A DNA stretch of 64,000 nucleotides from an uncultured Peptostreptococcaceae bacterium (GCA_910588185.1 CAJUQR010000001.1:1-64000); one strand, 5' to 3'. Counted from the stretch's first letter, positions 26,236 through 36,400 are shown. Numbers and translations are program-made. Notes: generated by a model from the sequence alone, not told the origin.

Positions 26236-26709
26236 TTATCTTTCTACTTTTTTATACGCCTTATATAATATAAAGCCCAATACACCGCAGCAGGCAATTT
26301 CCCCTATTCCTACTGTGATCATTAGATACCAATAACTTTCCGGTGCACCATATACATGCTGCAATACTGCCGGAACTATAAGCATATTGGCGGCAATAGG
26401 AAAAATCGGTCCTAGGGCAGGTTTCTTTCTTCCTATATAATATGTACCTACGGCACCTAAAAATGTTGCCAGAGAGCCAAATACTATATCCCACATTGCA
26501 CATCCTGTAAGAAGATTGGCAAGCACGCAGCCTACCCACAGCCCTGGGATCGCCTCTTTATAAAATAGCGGCATACATGTAAGCGCCTCTGACAGTCTGA
26601 ACTGTATTGCACCGCTGGCTAGTCCAAATAGCTGTGATAAAAACGTTAAAATAACATAAAGAGCCGCTATCAGAGCAGCTCTTGTCAACTGTAAAGTCTT
26701 TTCTTTCAT
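26236..26709 (-). CDS. queT: QueT family transporter (queuosine precursor)
   Basis: This 157-residue membrane protein has five to six helices and matches the QueT substrate-binding (S) component of energy-coupling factor transporters, thought to import queuosine precursors. Typical stretches are LTRAALIAALYVILTFLSQLFGLASGAIQFRLSEAL and GCVLANLLTGCAMWDIVFGSLATFLGA. A preQ1 riboswitch often precedes queT; here the gene follows ecsC by 22 bases with no room for one. The shared ATPase module is not in the window. Confidence 0.88.
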   Translation of the reverse strand: MKEKTLQLTRAALIAALYVILTFLSQLFGLASGAIQFRLSEALTCMPLFYKEAIPGLWVGCVLANLLTGCAMWDIVFGSLATFLGAVGTYYIGRKKPALGPIFPIAANMLIVPAVLQHVYGAPESYWYLMITVGIGEIACCGVLGFILYKAYKKVER

Positions 26710-26731
26710 TGTTTTGCTCCTTTAGTTTTGT

Positions 26732-27565
26732 TTATAGTGAGGAAGGTCTCGAACTCACTTTGTTTCTTAAAAATCTTCGCCTATATTTGAGCACTGCGTA
26801 ATTGCTTATGCGGTTCACATATATAGGATCAAAGATTCCCCCTGCAATTCCTATTATAAGTTGACCTTGCAAAAATTTTGTATATAGCATTTCTTTGGAA
26901 AGGGCTTTTGCTGTAAGCTTAATCTGAGCTTCCTTATCCACTTGATATCCGTCCATAGTATCACCGTCTCTGACGATTTCATCTATGAGCATGTTAAACT
27001 CTTCATTGGCATTTACAAACTCGTCTTCATCGTACATGGCTACTTCTATCACTTTTAATATAAAAACCTTTTCTTCATCAGTCTGATAGTCATATCCATA
27101 ACTTAAAGCAATCTCGTAAACACTTTTAAGAACTACAGCAACAAAAAGCGGAATGTCCGGAACCCCTGCTCCAACAAGACCAAGCCCAACACCTTCAAGA
27201 CTTGAAACCATAAGATTTGTAGTCTTTGCAGACTTGGCATGTCTTGTAAAATTCCTTACACTCTGCTTATCTCCCTTAATCTCAGATGCATAGGTGTTAA
27301 TCATGAAGTTAGCCTTGCGCTTTTCTTTATTATAAGTCTTTTCTATTACGCCTGTTCCTTTTTCAAATATAAGCGCAAATCCCTTATAAAAAGCAGCATC
27401 AAGAGTACTGCTTAGCTTCTTTGGAATAAAACGATCCAATTTGTTTATCAGCGCTGATGTAGGTCCTTCCTGACGTCTGGCTTTGAATTTTTCTTCTTTT
27501 TTCTCTAAATCTTTCCAGTCTTTATCCCATGGTGATTTTTTACTGTGCAGATTCACTTCCCTCAC
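26732..27565 (-). CDS. EcsC family protein
   Basis: This 277-residue protein matches the EcsC family: the core SSLEGVGLGLVGAGVPDIPLFVAVVLKSVYEIALSYGYDYQTDEEKVFIL is characteristic. B. subtilis EcsC is encoded with an ABC transporter but has no proven activity. The start is a GTG at 27565, inside the end of a 30-codon upstream gene; a GTG three codons later (27556) is also possible. Translation is probably coupled to the small gene. It precedes queT in the same direction. Confidence 0.82.
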   Translation of the reverse strand: MREVNLHSKKSPWDKDWKDLEKKEEKFKARRQEGPTSALINKLDRFIPKKLSSTLDAAFYKGFALIFEKGTGVIEKTYNKEKRKANFMINTYASEIKGDKQSVRNFTRHAKSAKTTNLMVSSLEGVGLGLVGAGVPDIPLFVAVVLKSVYEIALSYGYDYQTDEEKVFILKVIEVAMYDEDEFVNANEEFNMLIDEIVRDGDTMDGYQVDKEAQIKLTAKALSKEMLYTKFLQGQLIIGIAGGIFDPIYVNRISNYAVLKYRRRFLRNKVSSRPSSL

Positions 27566-27632
27566 CTTCGTATGCCCACAATATTGCTACTGCTGCTGCT
27601 ATCAATGCTATAGGTAAAATTCTCTTTTTCAT
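27540..27632 (-). CDS. 30-residue single-helix membrane peptide
   Basis: AGAGGGG lies 8 bases before an ATG that opens MKKRILPIALIAAAVAILWAY followed by an acidic tail. It has one positive-inside hydrophobic helix and overlaps the ecsC-family start by 26 bases. It could be a leader peptide coupling translation or a small membrane protein in its own right. I do not recognise it. Confidence 0.55.
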   Translation of the reverse strand: MKKRILPIALIAAAVAILWAYEGEGSESAQ

Positions 27633-27691
27633 AATTTTGTCCCCTCTTTCTTTTTAAAAGTATACCACGAAAATCTTCCGTGAGCAATGAG

Positions 27692-28606
27692 TTATTCCAA
27701 CATAAACTTCACGATATCATCATATATATTCTCTTTAATATTTTCATTTAGTATTTCGTGGCGCAATCCTTTATAAAGTTTCCCTCTTACATTAGTGTAT
27801 CCTAATTTTTGTAAAAATTCACGGCTTTCATTCCATTTATCTTCACTCACAATAACAGGATCATCTCTGCCTGCTATAAACATTATAGGTAGATCCTTGT
27901 TTTTTAGTGCCCATCCAGAAGTAATATATATTTCTTTCATGAGCAGAAACAAATTGCGAAAACCGTTGAGTGTAAATATAAATCCACACAAGTCATCTGA
28001 ATCATAATTCTGCACATTATTCTCGTCTGATGACAACCATGCGTTATCTGAGATTGGTTTATCTATATTTTTATTATATGAACCAAAAGCAAGATTCTGA
28101 ATAAGTCTGCTTCTATACCTATCGCCTTTAAATAATTTCTGAAGTCTAACAACAAACAATGCCACATCTACAAGCGGATTTTTGCTTGGTGAACCACATA
28201 CTATAAGTTTATCTATTTCACTATCGTATTTTTTTATATACATACGAACAGCCATAGAACCCATGCTATGACCAAACAAATAAACAGGTTTCCCAGGAAA
28301 ACGCTCCTTCATATACAATGTTATCTGATGCAGATCTTTGACTATATATTCTCCGCTTTCATCATAAAAATATCCAAGGTCATTCTTATCTCTTACACTT
28401 TCTCCGTGACCTCTATGGTCGTTTATAACAACCACATAGTTACGTTCTGTTAAATATTCCATGAAAGAAAAATATCTTTCCTTATGTTCTGCCATTCCAT
28501 GGGATATTTGCACAATGCCTTTTACCTCTTCTTCAGGAATAAATATAGCTGTGCTTAAAGGCAGCCCATCGCAATTTGAATATATTGTCAGGAACTCTTT
28601 TAACAT
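27692..28606 (-). CDS. Alpha/beta hydrolase, lysophospholipase type
   Basis: This 304-residue serine hydrolase has the monoglyceride lipase-like opening QISHGMAEHKERY, the nucleophile elbow GHSMGSM (about Ser 115), an aspartate in FIAGRDDPV and the histidine in GLRHEILNE. These make a complete catalytic triad. No signal peptide is seen, so it should act in the cytoplasm on a lipid or other ester. It may be transcribed with the downstream small gene, ecsC and queT. Confidence 0.88.
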   Translation of the reverse strand: MLKEFLTIYSNCDGLPLSTAIFIPEEEVKGIVQISHGMAEHKERYFSFMEYLTERNYVVVINDHRGHGESVRDKNDLGYFYDESGEYIVKDLHQITLYMKERFPGKPVYLFGHSMGSMAVRMYIKKYDSEIDKLIVCGSPSKNPLVDVALFVVRLQKLFKGDRYRSRLIQNLAFGSYNKNIDKPISDNAWLSSDENNVQNYDSDDLCGFIFTLNGFRNLFLLMKEIYITSGWALKNKDLPIMFIAGRDDPVIVSEDKWNESREFLQKLGYTNVRGKLYKGLRHEILNENIKENIYDDIVKFMLE

Positions 28607-28619
28607 ATCAATCTCCTTA

Positions 28620-29321
28620 TTATAACTTTCCTATATAAATTGAACCTGATACCGTATCTCCATCAATATCCATGCTTCCATCACCATATATAAATTCACT
28701 ATGCTTGCTTATCTTTAAATTTTCAAAATCACTGCCTATCTCGCCGCTTATAGTATCAAAGTCAACTTCAAAACCTGTATCCGGTATATTTATATTAAAA
28801 TTTCCGCTTACTGAATCAAGATTAATTTCTTTGGCTCCGCTCTGTAAAGCCGCATTAATGTTTCCAGACACGCTTTGTAAATCAATTTCTTTAATAAATG
28901 AAGCGCTCTTTATATCTGCGTCTGCCGATACAACATCTAAACTCAGATTTTTAAGCTCCAATTCCTTAGGCAATGTCACTTTTAAATCTTTTGAAAGACT
29001 CTTTATATTAAGTGAAATTCCAGGTTCCATATATTCTATTTTAAGCGTTTTTCCGTCTACTTTGTAATACATCTCCTCGTCAGAATCAATGTCCTCATCA
29101 GATGTCTCTGAAAACTGAAGTCCCTCAACATCGCCATAGTCTATAGTTACTTGACCGGATACCCAATCAATCTCTATCTCATCAATCTCTTCCTTAATAC
29201 TTCCGCTGCCCTTTTCATATGCAAGATCCTTTGCTTTACTTCCCAGGTTAATATTTATTCTACAGCTGCTAAAAACGACTAATACAAATAATATTAACAA
29301 GCTTGCCAACAATTTTTTCAT
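28620..29321 (-). CDS. DUF4097-type beta-helix lipoprotein
   Basis: A 233-residue exported protein begins MKKLLASLLILFVLVVFSSC, a lipoprotein signal with the anchoring cysteine at position 20. The body has short beta repeats of the DUF4097/DUF4098 type (INLDSVSGNFNINIP, VDFDTISGEIGSDF, ISGSIYIGKL-like). The frame is open to 29381, but TTTGGAGG precedes the ATG at 29321. It is predicted to sit on the outer face of the membrane. Such proteins often accompany regulators, but none is adjacent. Confidence 0.8.
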   Translation of the reverse strand: MKKLLASLLILFVLVVFSSCRININLGSKAKDLAYEKGSGSIKEEIDEIEIDWVSGQVTIDYGDVEGLQFSETSDEDIDSDEEMYYKVDGKTLKIEYMEPGISLNIKSLSKDLKVTLPKELELKNLSLDVVSADADIKSASFIKEIDLQSVSGNINAALQSGAKEINLDSVSGNFNINIPDTGFEVDFDTISGEIGSDFENLKISKHSEFIYGDGSMDIDGDTVSGSIYIGKL

Positions 29322-29420
29322 ATTTATTTCCTCCAAAATATCTCTTCCATTTATTATACTTTCATATACTTTCAATAACAAGTTAAAATTCTCTTAAGCT
29401 TCACCCTCCGTTGAACATAA

Positions 29421-29455
29421 AAACAGATGGCGCATTATCTGCACCATCTGTTTAA
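29421..29455 (-). terminator. Terminator of the LRR protein gene
   Basis: On the minus strand AAACAGATGG and CCATCTGTTT form a stem followed by TTTT. Confidence 0.8.
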
Positions 29456-29465
29456 GAATTATTCT

Positions 29466-32400
29466 TTATGCTTTTTCTAAGTCGTCTTTGTCATCCTTCA
29501 TTTTGCCGCTTACAGCTAATACTACTGCATTTACTACTGCCATTGAAGCCATGACTGCCGTCCACTTATCTGTCATAATCATAGTTGACGATATGTCTCC
29601 TGTCACAAAGAATACTACTACTGAAGCTATTGCTATCAGTACCCCTATTGCCTTTATCCATACCTTCTTCTTACCTCTGAGAACTAATGCTCCAAACAGT
29701 AATGTTATTACTGCAAGTATTAAATTACTCAATGCCCAGCTGCTGCCGTTCTGTGCCAGAGGAGTTTCCGGTGTTTCAATGTCCACAGGCTTATTTGCAG
29801 GATCTTTATCTGTCTTATCTGCCGGAGCCTTATCCACATCAGGAGTTTCCGGTGTTGTCACTGATGAATCAGTTACTGTAACTCCAGTGCTGCCTGTATT
29901 TCCACTGGTATTTGGTCTTACCGCAGTTCCGCTGTTGCTGCCATTATTAGATGGTGTAACAACTGTTGGGTCCTTAACAACAGGTTTGCTTGGATTTTTA
30001 TCTCCGCCCTGCGAAGGTTTATCATTTTCTCCAGGATTAGGTGTAACAGGCTTTTTATCATCGTCTGCCTTCTTAGTTATAGTGAAGGTCTTTTCGATTG
30101 TTCCACCATAGTTACCGATACCTGTAATAATAACTGTTGCCGTACCTACTGCTGTATTGTTCTTATAAAATACATTAAAGTCTTTGCCAGCTTCGAGACC
30201 GTTTATAGTAACTGTCGGCTCTATAGCCTTGCCAGTATAAGTCGCAGTTGTAAACGAGAGCTTAGCATCTGCTGCTGTACTTACTGATTTTTTATCAATA
30301 GTAAAGGTCTTTTCTACTGTTCCAATATATCTGCCGGCACCTGTGATAGTTATCGTCGCTGTACCTGCGTTAGTATTGTTTTTATAAGCTACGGTAAAGT
30401 CTTTACCAGCTTCAAGACCGTCTATAGTAACTGCCGGCTTTATAGCTTTGCCGCTGTAAGTTGCATTTGTGAATGAAAGCTTAACATCTGTTGAATTTTC
30501 AGCCAAATATTCATTTATATCAACAATACCAACATATTTGATCTGGTAAGTGCTGTCTGTCCATGCCAGATGTGCCTTATTTTCGGTAGTAACTTCTACA
30601 ACCTGCGAACCATCCTTACCCTTATTGTTTAAGAATGGATTTAAACCTAAAGTCTTAAGACTGTCAGGAATATGAACTATTTCCAGCAAACCTTCCTTAA
30701 ATGCGTATCTTCCGATGGATTCTACACCCTCTTCAATAACAAGTTTTTTCAGAGTTGTAGCCTTAAATGTTCCTTCAAATGCAGAATCGCCTATTTCTTT
30801 AACGTTGCCAGGTATAGTAAGCTCTGTCAAATGATGCAGATGGAACGCTTTCTCACCGATCTTCTGTACAGACTTAGGAATTGTCAGTTCAGTTAATCTT
30901 GCGCCTGCAAATGCAGTTGCTCCGATTTCAGTTACAGTATCTGGGATAATAACTTCGCTCAATCTTATATTCATTGAGAATGCTCCCTGAGGAATCTTAG
31001 TAACTCCTGCAGAAAGTTTCAATTCAGTTATGCTGTTGTTAGCGAATGCTCCGCTTCCCATTTCAGTTACAGTATCTGGGATACTAACTTTAGTAATCTG
31101 GTTGCCATAGAAAGCGCTTTCGCCTATGGAAGTTACATTCTTAAGTTCAACTGTATCAAGTGCGTTCTGTGAGAATGCTTTTTTGCCGATTGTCTTCACT
31201 GTTTCAGGAAGAACTACGGAAGTCATTCCGTTTGGTGACTGGATTTCAAACTTAGTAACAGTAACTTCATCATCAGGAATCTTGAATGCTTCTTCTCCTA
31301 CAGCTACGATTTCTTTTCCGCCAGGAGTCTTATCAGGAATAACAAGAGTCTTGATTGTAAGTCTCTTTGCATTTCCGCTTTCAGACCATCCTGTAATAGT
31401 TGCTGTGTCTTCATCATATGTGAAATCATCAGCAGTCCAGCCTGTTCCTACTAAATTATCATAAACAACTTTATGAGAATTTCTGTTAGCTGCCGCAGTG
31501 TTGAATTTATCCACATGATCTTTGTTAGATGTCTTGAGGATTACAACTCCTGTTGTATTATCATTTCCGGCAAAAGAATTATCTTTAATTGTCGTCACTG
31601 AGCCAGGCAAATCTACTTCAGTAAGTCCACAGCTAGTAAAAGCATTGCTGCCGATAGATACCAGACCCTCTGACAGAGTAAGACTTGTCAGTGTATGTCC
31701 AAGTATATCCTGAGTAACTCTAAATGCGTTATTGCCTATAGTTTTTACGCCTTCCGGAATTACGAGACTCTTGATCTGGTGATTCTGGAATGCATTGTTT
31801 CCTATAGAAGTAAGAGTACTTGGAAGCGTCAGGTTTTCAATTTTCATTCCTGTAAACGCATTAGCTCCTATTGTCTTTACTCCTTCAGGAATTTCAATTG
31901 TAGTAATCTTAGCCGTAACTGATGTTCCGGCATTAAATGCTGCCTGCGGAATATCTACTGCATTCTTTGAAAGCTTCACGCTTGTTAAATCTGCACTTCC
32001 TGTAAATGTACCCATTCCCATGGTAGTCACACTGTCAGGAATTGATACAGATGTAAGTTTTGAATTCTGGAACGCTGTCTGACCTATTTCTACCAATCCG
32101 TCAGGAAATGAAATATCTGTCATATCGTTCTCATAAGTAAGACTTGGGCTGAGGGCAAATGTCCACTTACCGATTGTCTTTAATGTGGAAGGCAAGAATA
32201 CTTTTGCCGGAGCATAATTCTTACCGCCTTCTTGATATACAAAAATACCTTGCATGTTAATTCCATCGCCAAGACCGATTATATCTTTGCCGGTTGGTCC
32301 CTGATCAGGAATAACAATTGTTGCATTATTCTTTATCTTTTCCTTACCTTGATCTGAAAGTCCTGTAACAATAACACCTTCAGTATCATAGCTAAAGTCG

Positions 32401-35051
32401 TCTACTCCCCAAGGAGCAAGGTCTGCAGGCATAGTGCCTATTATACGTTTTTGAACGTTAGATGTACCTGCATCCAAGTGCATTATCAGACTTCCAAAAG
32501 CCTCCGTCTGGTACATATATACGATTCCGCCTTTTTTCTCATTGGCATTACCAGTAGTAACAGGCTCCATACCAGTGTTCTGGAAGAATGCCCATCTATC
32601 TACTTTACCGGTATTTGAAGGGAGCTGTACAGCTTTAATCTTATTTTGTGCAAATGCCATGGAATCAAGCTGGAAATTAAAATCTGTCTTATCAGCAAAC
32701 TCAAGAGATGCAATATTGTTAGTTCCAAATGCCTGATTTCCTACCATCATAACTGATTTAGGAAGTTTAACATTGGTGAGCTGATTCTTTCTAAACGAAT
32801 TTCCACCGATGTATATTACTCCGTCAGGGATTTCAACATTTGTAAAGTTATTTCCGTAGAATGCACTGGCTCCTATAAAGAAGTCTCCTCTCTCTGTATT
32901 GCCTTTTCCGGTGGTCTGCCATTCAGAATCATCATATGGAGCCTTTACATCTTTTGGCAATGTGAGTGAGGTCAATCCCAAATTCTTAAATGCATTATCA
33001 GCAACACCCTGAACCTTTTTGCTATTGGCATCCTTATCCGGAATCACAAGATCAGTGTTTTCTTTAAGCTTTTCTTCTCCGCTTTCAGATAATCCTGATA
33101 CAACCCATACAGTAAAGTTAGGTGTAGCTGAATACTCTTTCTCCGGCCACAAAGCAAAGGACTGTTCTTTGTAAATAAAGTCATCCGCTGTCCACACTGA
33201 ACTATCTGTCAAATAAAGTTTGTGATAGTCAGATGCAGGGAAATTTTTGCTGTCTTCATACTGTGTTTTAAGTGATACATAAATTTTAGTCACACTTGCA
33301 ACAGTTGCATCGGAGTATGCTTTTTCAAAAGAATTTTTCTTTATGCTCTTTACTGTTGTAGGAAGTGTAATTTCTTCTATTATCTTATTTCTGAACGCAT
33401 ATGTACCTATAGTCTCAAGTCCTTCGTTTAATGTAACTTTGCAAGGTGTCTTGAGATAGTTTTTAGTAGAAAACGCATAGTTTCCAATCGACTTAACTGA
33501 TGCAGGTATAACGATTTCGCTGAAATTATTTCCTGCAAATGCATTATTTCCTATGGAAGTTACTCCTTCAGGAATTTCTATGCTTGTCAAATTTTCCATC
33601 CAGCTGTCACGGTCGCTGCATCCAAATGCACCGGCAGGAATGGTCGTAAGGCCTTTTGACAAGTTTACACGCTCAAGTTTAGGATTGGTAGCAAACGCTC
33701 CGCCTCCCAATACTGTCACCGTATCAGGAAGAATAACACTTGTAAGGTTATTCATAGCAAAGGCTGATATACCTATTTCTTTCAGTCTGGCAGGGAATGC
33801 CACTTCACTTATTCCGGAATTTTGGAAAGCAAAGTTTCCTACCTTTTCAAGCTCATTAGGGAGCGATACACTATCAAACTGCTCTGTTTCAGTTGCAAAT
33901 AAGCCGTTCTTTCCGGCATCGGCAGCTGCTATCTCAGTGATATAATCTCCGTCGCTGTTTAAATCAGGTATTACCAAATCCTTGTTTACAGCTCTTTTAG
34001 CTATACCTGATTCAGATAAGCCTTTAACAACTGTACCCTCAATTATAAAGTCATTAACATTCCATGGTGCATCAGGATTCTGAGTTTCCTCTGTGCCATC
34101 GTTTACTACCAGCTTCTGTACATATGAATGCTGAGATGCTGTTTCTCTTCCGGTATGGTGAATTCTGTCCTTACCCTCAAGCTCTGCGTTATCTGTATAC
34201 ATATATACTACGCCGGAAGTATAAGTCTGTCCGTCAACTTTATATGTTTTGATACTATCTTTTGCATCATCTGCCAGAGGTTCTTTTCCAGTGTTCCAAG
34301 TAAATGAATCTCTATTTACTACCTCCGTAAAATCAGGCAGTCTAACAGATTTTATAAAGTTCATCGCAAACGGCATACCGTGCATTTCTAATTGAAAATC
34401 ACATGTGGTCGGGAAATTAACAGTAGTTATTCTGTTATTTGAGAAAGATCTATTCTCAATCCACCAGATTGTCTTTGGAAACTTTACTGTAGTAATCTTA
34501 TTGTAATCAAAAGATGAGGCCAAGCATGCAATAACGCCTTCCGGCAATGTTAACGATGTGAGATTGTTCTTTGCAAAAGCACTTTCAGCAATGACAAAGT
34601 TTCCTCTCTTTGTAATTTTGTGAGTAACGGTGTCATCATAATCAACCATCATTCCCGTAGGGAACTTTACAGATGTAAGCCCTTTATCATAAAAAGCTTT
34701 CTCTGCTACACCGACAATTGCCACACCTTCATCGTCAACTGACGGCAAAACCAAATCTTTATTTTTAGCAAGTTTTGCCTCTCCTGATTCAGAAAAACCT
34801 GTTATAGCGACACCTTTTATAACGAAGTCTCTCGAATAGTCACAGCCGTAAAGCCGCTTTTCGTAACTTCCGTAGGTGAAGTCTTCTGAAGTCCATTTTG
34901 AGGCATCAATATCTTCTAAATTAGTATTTACTGAACTTTGAGCTGAAATATCACCAATTGAATTTTCATCTCCTTCGGAAGCAAACGCCGCCGTTGGAAG
35001 CGAAAGAATCATAGCAATACTAAGCACTAATGCCAGTAGTCTTTTCTTCAT
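29466..35051 (-). CDS. Giant BspA-type leucine-rich-repeat surface protein
   Basis: This 1861-residue exported protein starts with a signal peptide (MKKRLLALVLSIAMILSLPT...AFASE). Five modules follow, each opening with W..DF.Y....I.G.SESG..K...N.DLVIPD and then several LRR_5 repeats of the form IPEGVKTIGNNAF. Near residues 1510-1640 are two copies of an MBG-like beta domain (FTNATYSGKAIKPAVTIDG and FTTATYTGKAIEPTVTING). A proline/serine/threonine-rich linker and two or three C-terminal hydrophobic segments anchor it in the membrane; no LPXTG is seen. BspA-like proteins bind host or bacterial surfaces. Monocistronic. Confidence 0.9.
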   Translation of the reverse strand: MKKRLLALVLSIAMILSLPTAAFASEGDENSIGDISAQSSVNTNLEDIDASKWTSEDFTYGSYEKRLYGCDYSRDFVIKGVAITGFSESGEAKLAKNKDLVLPSVDDEGVAIVGVAEKAFYDKGLTSVKFPTGMMVDYDDTVTHKITKRGNFVIAESAFAKNNLTSLTLPEGVIACLASSFDYNKITTVKFPKTIWWIENRSFSNNRITTVNFPTTCDFQLEMHGMPFAMNFIKSVRLPDFTEVVNRDSFTWNTGKEPLADDAKDSIKTYKVDGQTYTSGVVYMYTDNAELEGKDRIHHTGRETASQHSYVQKLVVNDGTEETQNPDAPWNVNDFIIEGTVVKGLSESGIAKRAVNKDLVIPDLNSDGDYITEIAAADAGKNGLFATETEQFDSVSLPNELEKVGNFAFQNSGISEVAFPARLKEIGISAFAMNNLTSVILPDTVTVLGGGAFATNPKLERVNLSKGLTTIPAGAFGCSDRDSWMENLTSIEIPEGVTSIGNNAFAGNNFSEIVIPASVKSIGNYAFSTKNYLKTPCKVTLNEGLETIGTYAFRNKIIEEITLPTTVKSIKKNSFEKAYSDATVASVTKIYVSLKTQYEDSKNFPASDYHKLYLTDSSVWTADDFIYKEQSFALWPEKEYSATPNFTVWVVSGLSESGEEKLKENTDLVIPDKDANSKKVQGVADNAFKNLGLTSLTLPKDVKAPYDDSEWQTTGKGNTERGDFFIGASAFYGNNFTNVEIPDGVIYIGGNSFRKNQLTNVKLPKSVMMVGNQAFGTNNIASLEFADKTDFNFQLDSMAFAQNKIKAVQLPSNTGKVDRWAFFQNTGMEPVTTGNANEKKGGIVYMYQTEAFGSLIMHLDAGTSNVQKRIIGTMPADLAPWGVDDFSYDTEGVIVTGLSDQGKEKIKNNATIVIPDQGPTGKDIIGLGDGINMQGIFVYQEGGKNYAPAKVFLPSTLKTIGKWTFALSPSLTYENDMTDISFPDGLVEIGQTAFQNSKLTSVSIPDSVTTMGMGTFTGSADLTSVKLSKNAVDIPQAAFNAGTSVTAKITTIEIPEGVKTIGANAFTGMKIENLTLPSTLTSIGNNAFQNHQIKSLVIPEGVKTIGNNAFRVTQDILGHTLTSLTLSEGLVSIGSNAFTSCGLTEVDLPGSVTTIKDNSFAGNDNTTGVVILKTSNKDHVDKFNTAAANRNSHKVVYDNLVGTGWTADDFTYDEDTATITGWSESGNAKRLTIKTLVIPDKTPGGKEIVAVGEEAFKIPDDEVTVTKFEIQSPNGMTSVVLPETVKTIGKKAFSQNALDTVELKNVTSIGESAFYGNQITKVSIPDTVTEMGSGAFANNSITELKLSAGVTKIPQGAFSMNIRLSEVIIPDTVTEIGATAFAGARLTELTIPKSVQKIGEKAFHLHHLTELTIPGNVKEIGDSAFEGTFKATTLKKLVIEEGVESIGRYAFKEGLLEIVHIPDSLKTLGLNPFLNNKGKDGSQVVEVTTENKAHLAWTDSTYQIKYVGIVDINEYLAENSTDVKLSFTNATYSGKAIKPAVTIDGLEAGKDFTVAYKNNTNAGTATITITGAGRYIGTVEKTFTIDKKSVSTAADAKLSFTTATYTGKAIEPTVTINGLEAGKDFNVFYKNNTAVGTATVIITGIGNYGGTIEKTFTITKKADDDKKPVTPNPGENDKPSQGGDKNPSKPVVKDPTVVTPSNNGSNSGTAVRPNTSGNTGSTGVTVTDSSVTTPETPDVDKAPADKTDKDPANKPVDIETPETPLAQNGSSWALSNLILAVITLLFGALVLRGKKKVWIKAIGVLIAIASVVVFFVTGDISSTMIMTDKWTAVMASMAVVNAVVLAVSGKMKDDKDDLEKA

Positions 35052-35284
35052 AATTTTGCCTTTCCTTTCTTAAAAGTCTTTATAAATTTCCCAACTATAC
35101 TAAGGGTATACTCATATTATCACTAATATTTTCCTGCTTCTATATTAATTGAAATAAACTATACCTTTATTATCCATATGCGTTTTTTCAATAACAACAA
35201 TCATATTCGACAAAAAACCTTGCTTTTGCACGTCAATTATGGGATTATATTTAATGTTAAGATTATAAATAGGAGTTCATTTTT

Positions 35285-35905
35285 ATGAAAAAAACTTCTT
35301 CACAAGTAACAATTGCATTTATCTTGCTGATACTCGCCCTCATATTCGGCATTTGGCTAATAATACAAGGCGAAAACCTGGTTTGGTATTGGATTCTAGG
35401 GATAGCCTTTGGATATGTAATGCAGCGTTCAGGAGTATGTTTTGCATCATCAGCAAGCGAACCGATAATTATGGGATCAACTATTCAGTTCCGCTCCATA
35501 TTGACCGGTATTCTTGTAGCTTCACTTGGTATAACGGCAATCAAATATCTTTCTGACGGAGTTTTGGATTTTTTAGGTGTTTCAGCCATAAGTCTGCCTC
35601 TTATACTTGGTGCATTTTTGTTCGGTATCGGTATGATTATTGCCGGCTGCTGCACATCCGGCATGTTTATAAGGCTGGCAGAAGGATTTTCTATACATAT
35701 AATAACTCTTATGAGTGTTATTATAGGCTACATGTTTGCAAGCAGTCATTACGAATCTGTATGGGCACCTTGGGTTATAGATGCTCCAGTAATCTTCCTT
35801 CCTGAAAAGTTTGGTTGGTTTTGGGGAGTAGCTATACATGTTGCAATTATTCTATTGCTTTATATTGCAGCAGTTAAATGGGAAAAGAAAAAGTTTGGTG
35901 AATAA
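35285..35905 (+). CDS. YeeE/YedE family transporter, first half
   Basis: This 206-residue membrane protein corresponds to one half of YeeE/YedE transporters, which move thiosulfate (TsuA) or have been linked to selenium. The family cysteines are visible: YVMQRSGVCFAS (about C51) and IIAGCCTSGMFIRLAEG (about C121-C122). Full family members carry both halves in about 350-400 residues; here the second half is the next gene, 21 bases on. GGAG precedes the ATG. The substrate is inferred as a reduced sulfur or selenium compound. Confidence 0.85.
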   Translation: MKKTSSQVTIAFILLILALIFGIWLIIQGENLVWYWILGIAFGYVMQRSGVCFASSASEPIIMGSTIQFRSILTGILVASLGITAIKYLSDGVLDFLGVSAISLPLILGAFLFGIGMIIAGCCTSGMFIRLAEGFSIHIITLMSVIIGYMFASSHYESVWAPWVIDAPVIFLPEKFGWFWGVAIHVAIILLLYIAAVKWEKKKFGE

Positions 35906-35926
35906 GTATTTAGGAGAATCATATTA

Positions 35927-36391
35927 ATGGGCAAATTACGTGAAAACGAAAAATTCAAAAAAATAATATCGAGTCCGTTTACATATTTGGCGGGAGCAGT
36001 GCTTCTCGGACTTATTAACATCATACACTATATAACGTTAGAGTCCGGCTGGTCAGTGACAGGTGCGTTTTTTTGGTTCACAGATATGGCTAACTCCGCT
36101 TACATAGGTCCAAATCTCAGAAACCTTGGACTGTTTGTGGGAGCTCTCATATCTGCCCTTGCATGCGCGAGCTTTAAAGTTAAGAAAATAAAGTCTTTCA
36201 AGCAAGTACTTGCCGCTATATGCGGCGGTCTGCTTATGGGCTACGGTGCAGGTATCGCCGGAGGATGCAATATCAGCGCATTCTTTACTGCTGCTGCATC
36301 CTTATCACCTTCAGCGTGGGTATTCATATTTTTCGTGTTCGCAGGAGCTTTCATTGGAATTGAACTTTTAGAAAAGTTTTTTATGGATTAG
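35927..36391 (+). CDS. YeeE/YedE family transporter, second half
   Basis: The 154-residue partner has the second pseudo-repeat: GYGAGIAGGCNISAFFTAAASLSPSAW with the conserved glycine-cysteine. Four membrane helices are apparent. It is translated from GGAG 11 bases upstream and probably forms a heteromeric channel with the preceding gene product. The third gene of the unit follows after 9 bases. Confidence 0.85.
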   Translation: MGKLRENEKFKKIISSPFTYLAGAVLLGLINIIHYITLESGWSVTGAFFWFTDMANSAYIGPNLRNLGLFVGALISALACASFKVKKIKSFKQVLAAICGGLLMGYGAGIAGGCNISAFFTAAASLSPSAWVFIFFVFAGAFIGIELLEKFFMD

Positions 36392-36400
36392 TGGGAATTT

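Noticed and set aside
26710..26731. preQ1 riboswitch before queT
   Set aside because: Only 22 bases separate queT from the gene ahead of it, too short for the aptamer.
29488..34252. Plus-strand open frames opposite the LRR gene
   Set aside because: They mirror the repeats of the real gene, lack ribosome binding sites and give serine/threonine-rich low-complexity translations.
35190..35240. Fourth copy of the MITE-like element
   Set aside because: ATTCGACAAAA resembles the centre of the element, but the outer GTTGAC pair and the spacing are missing.
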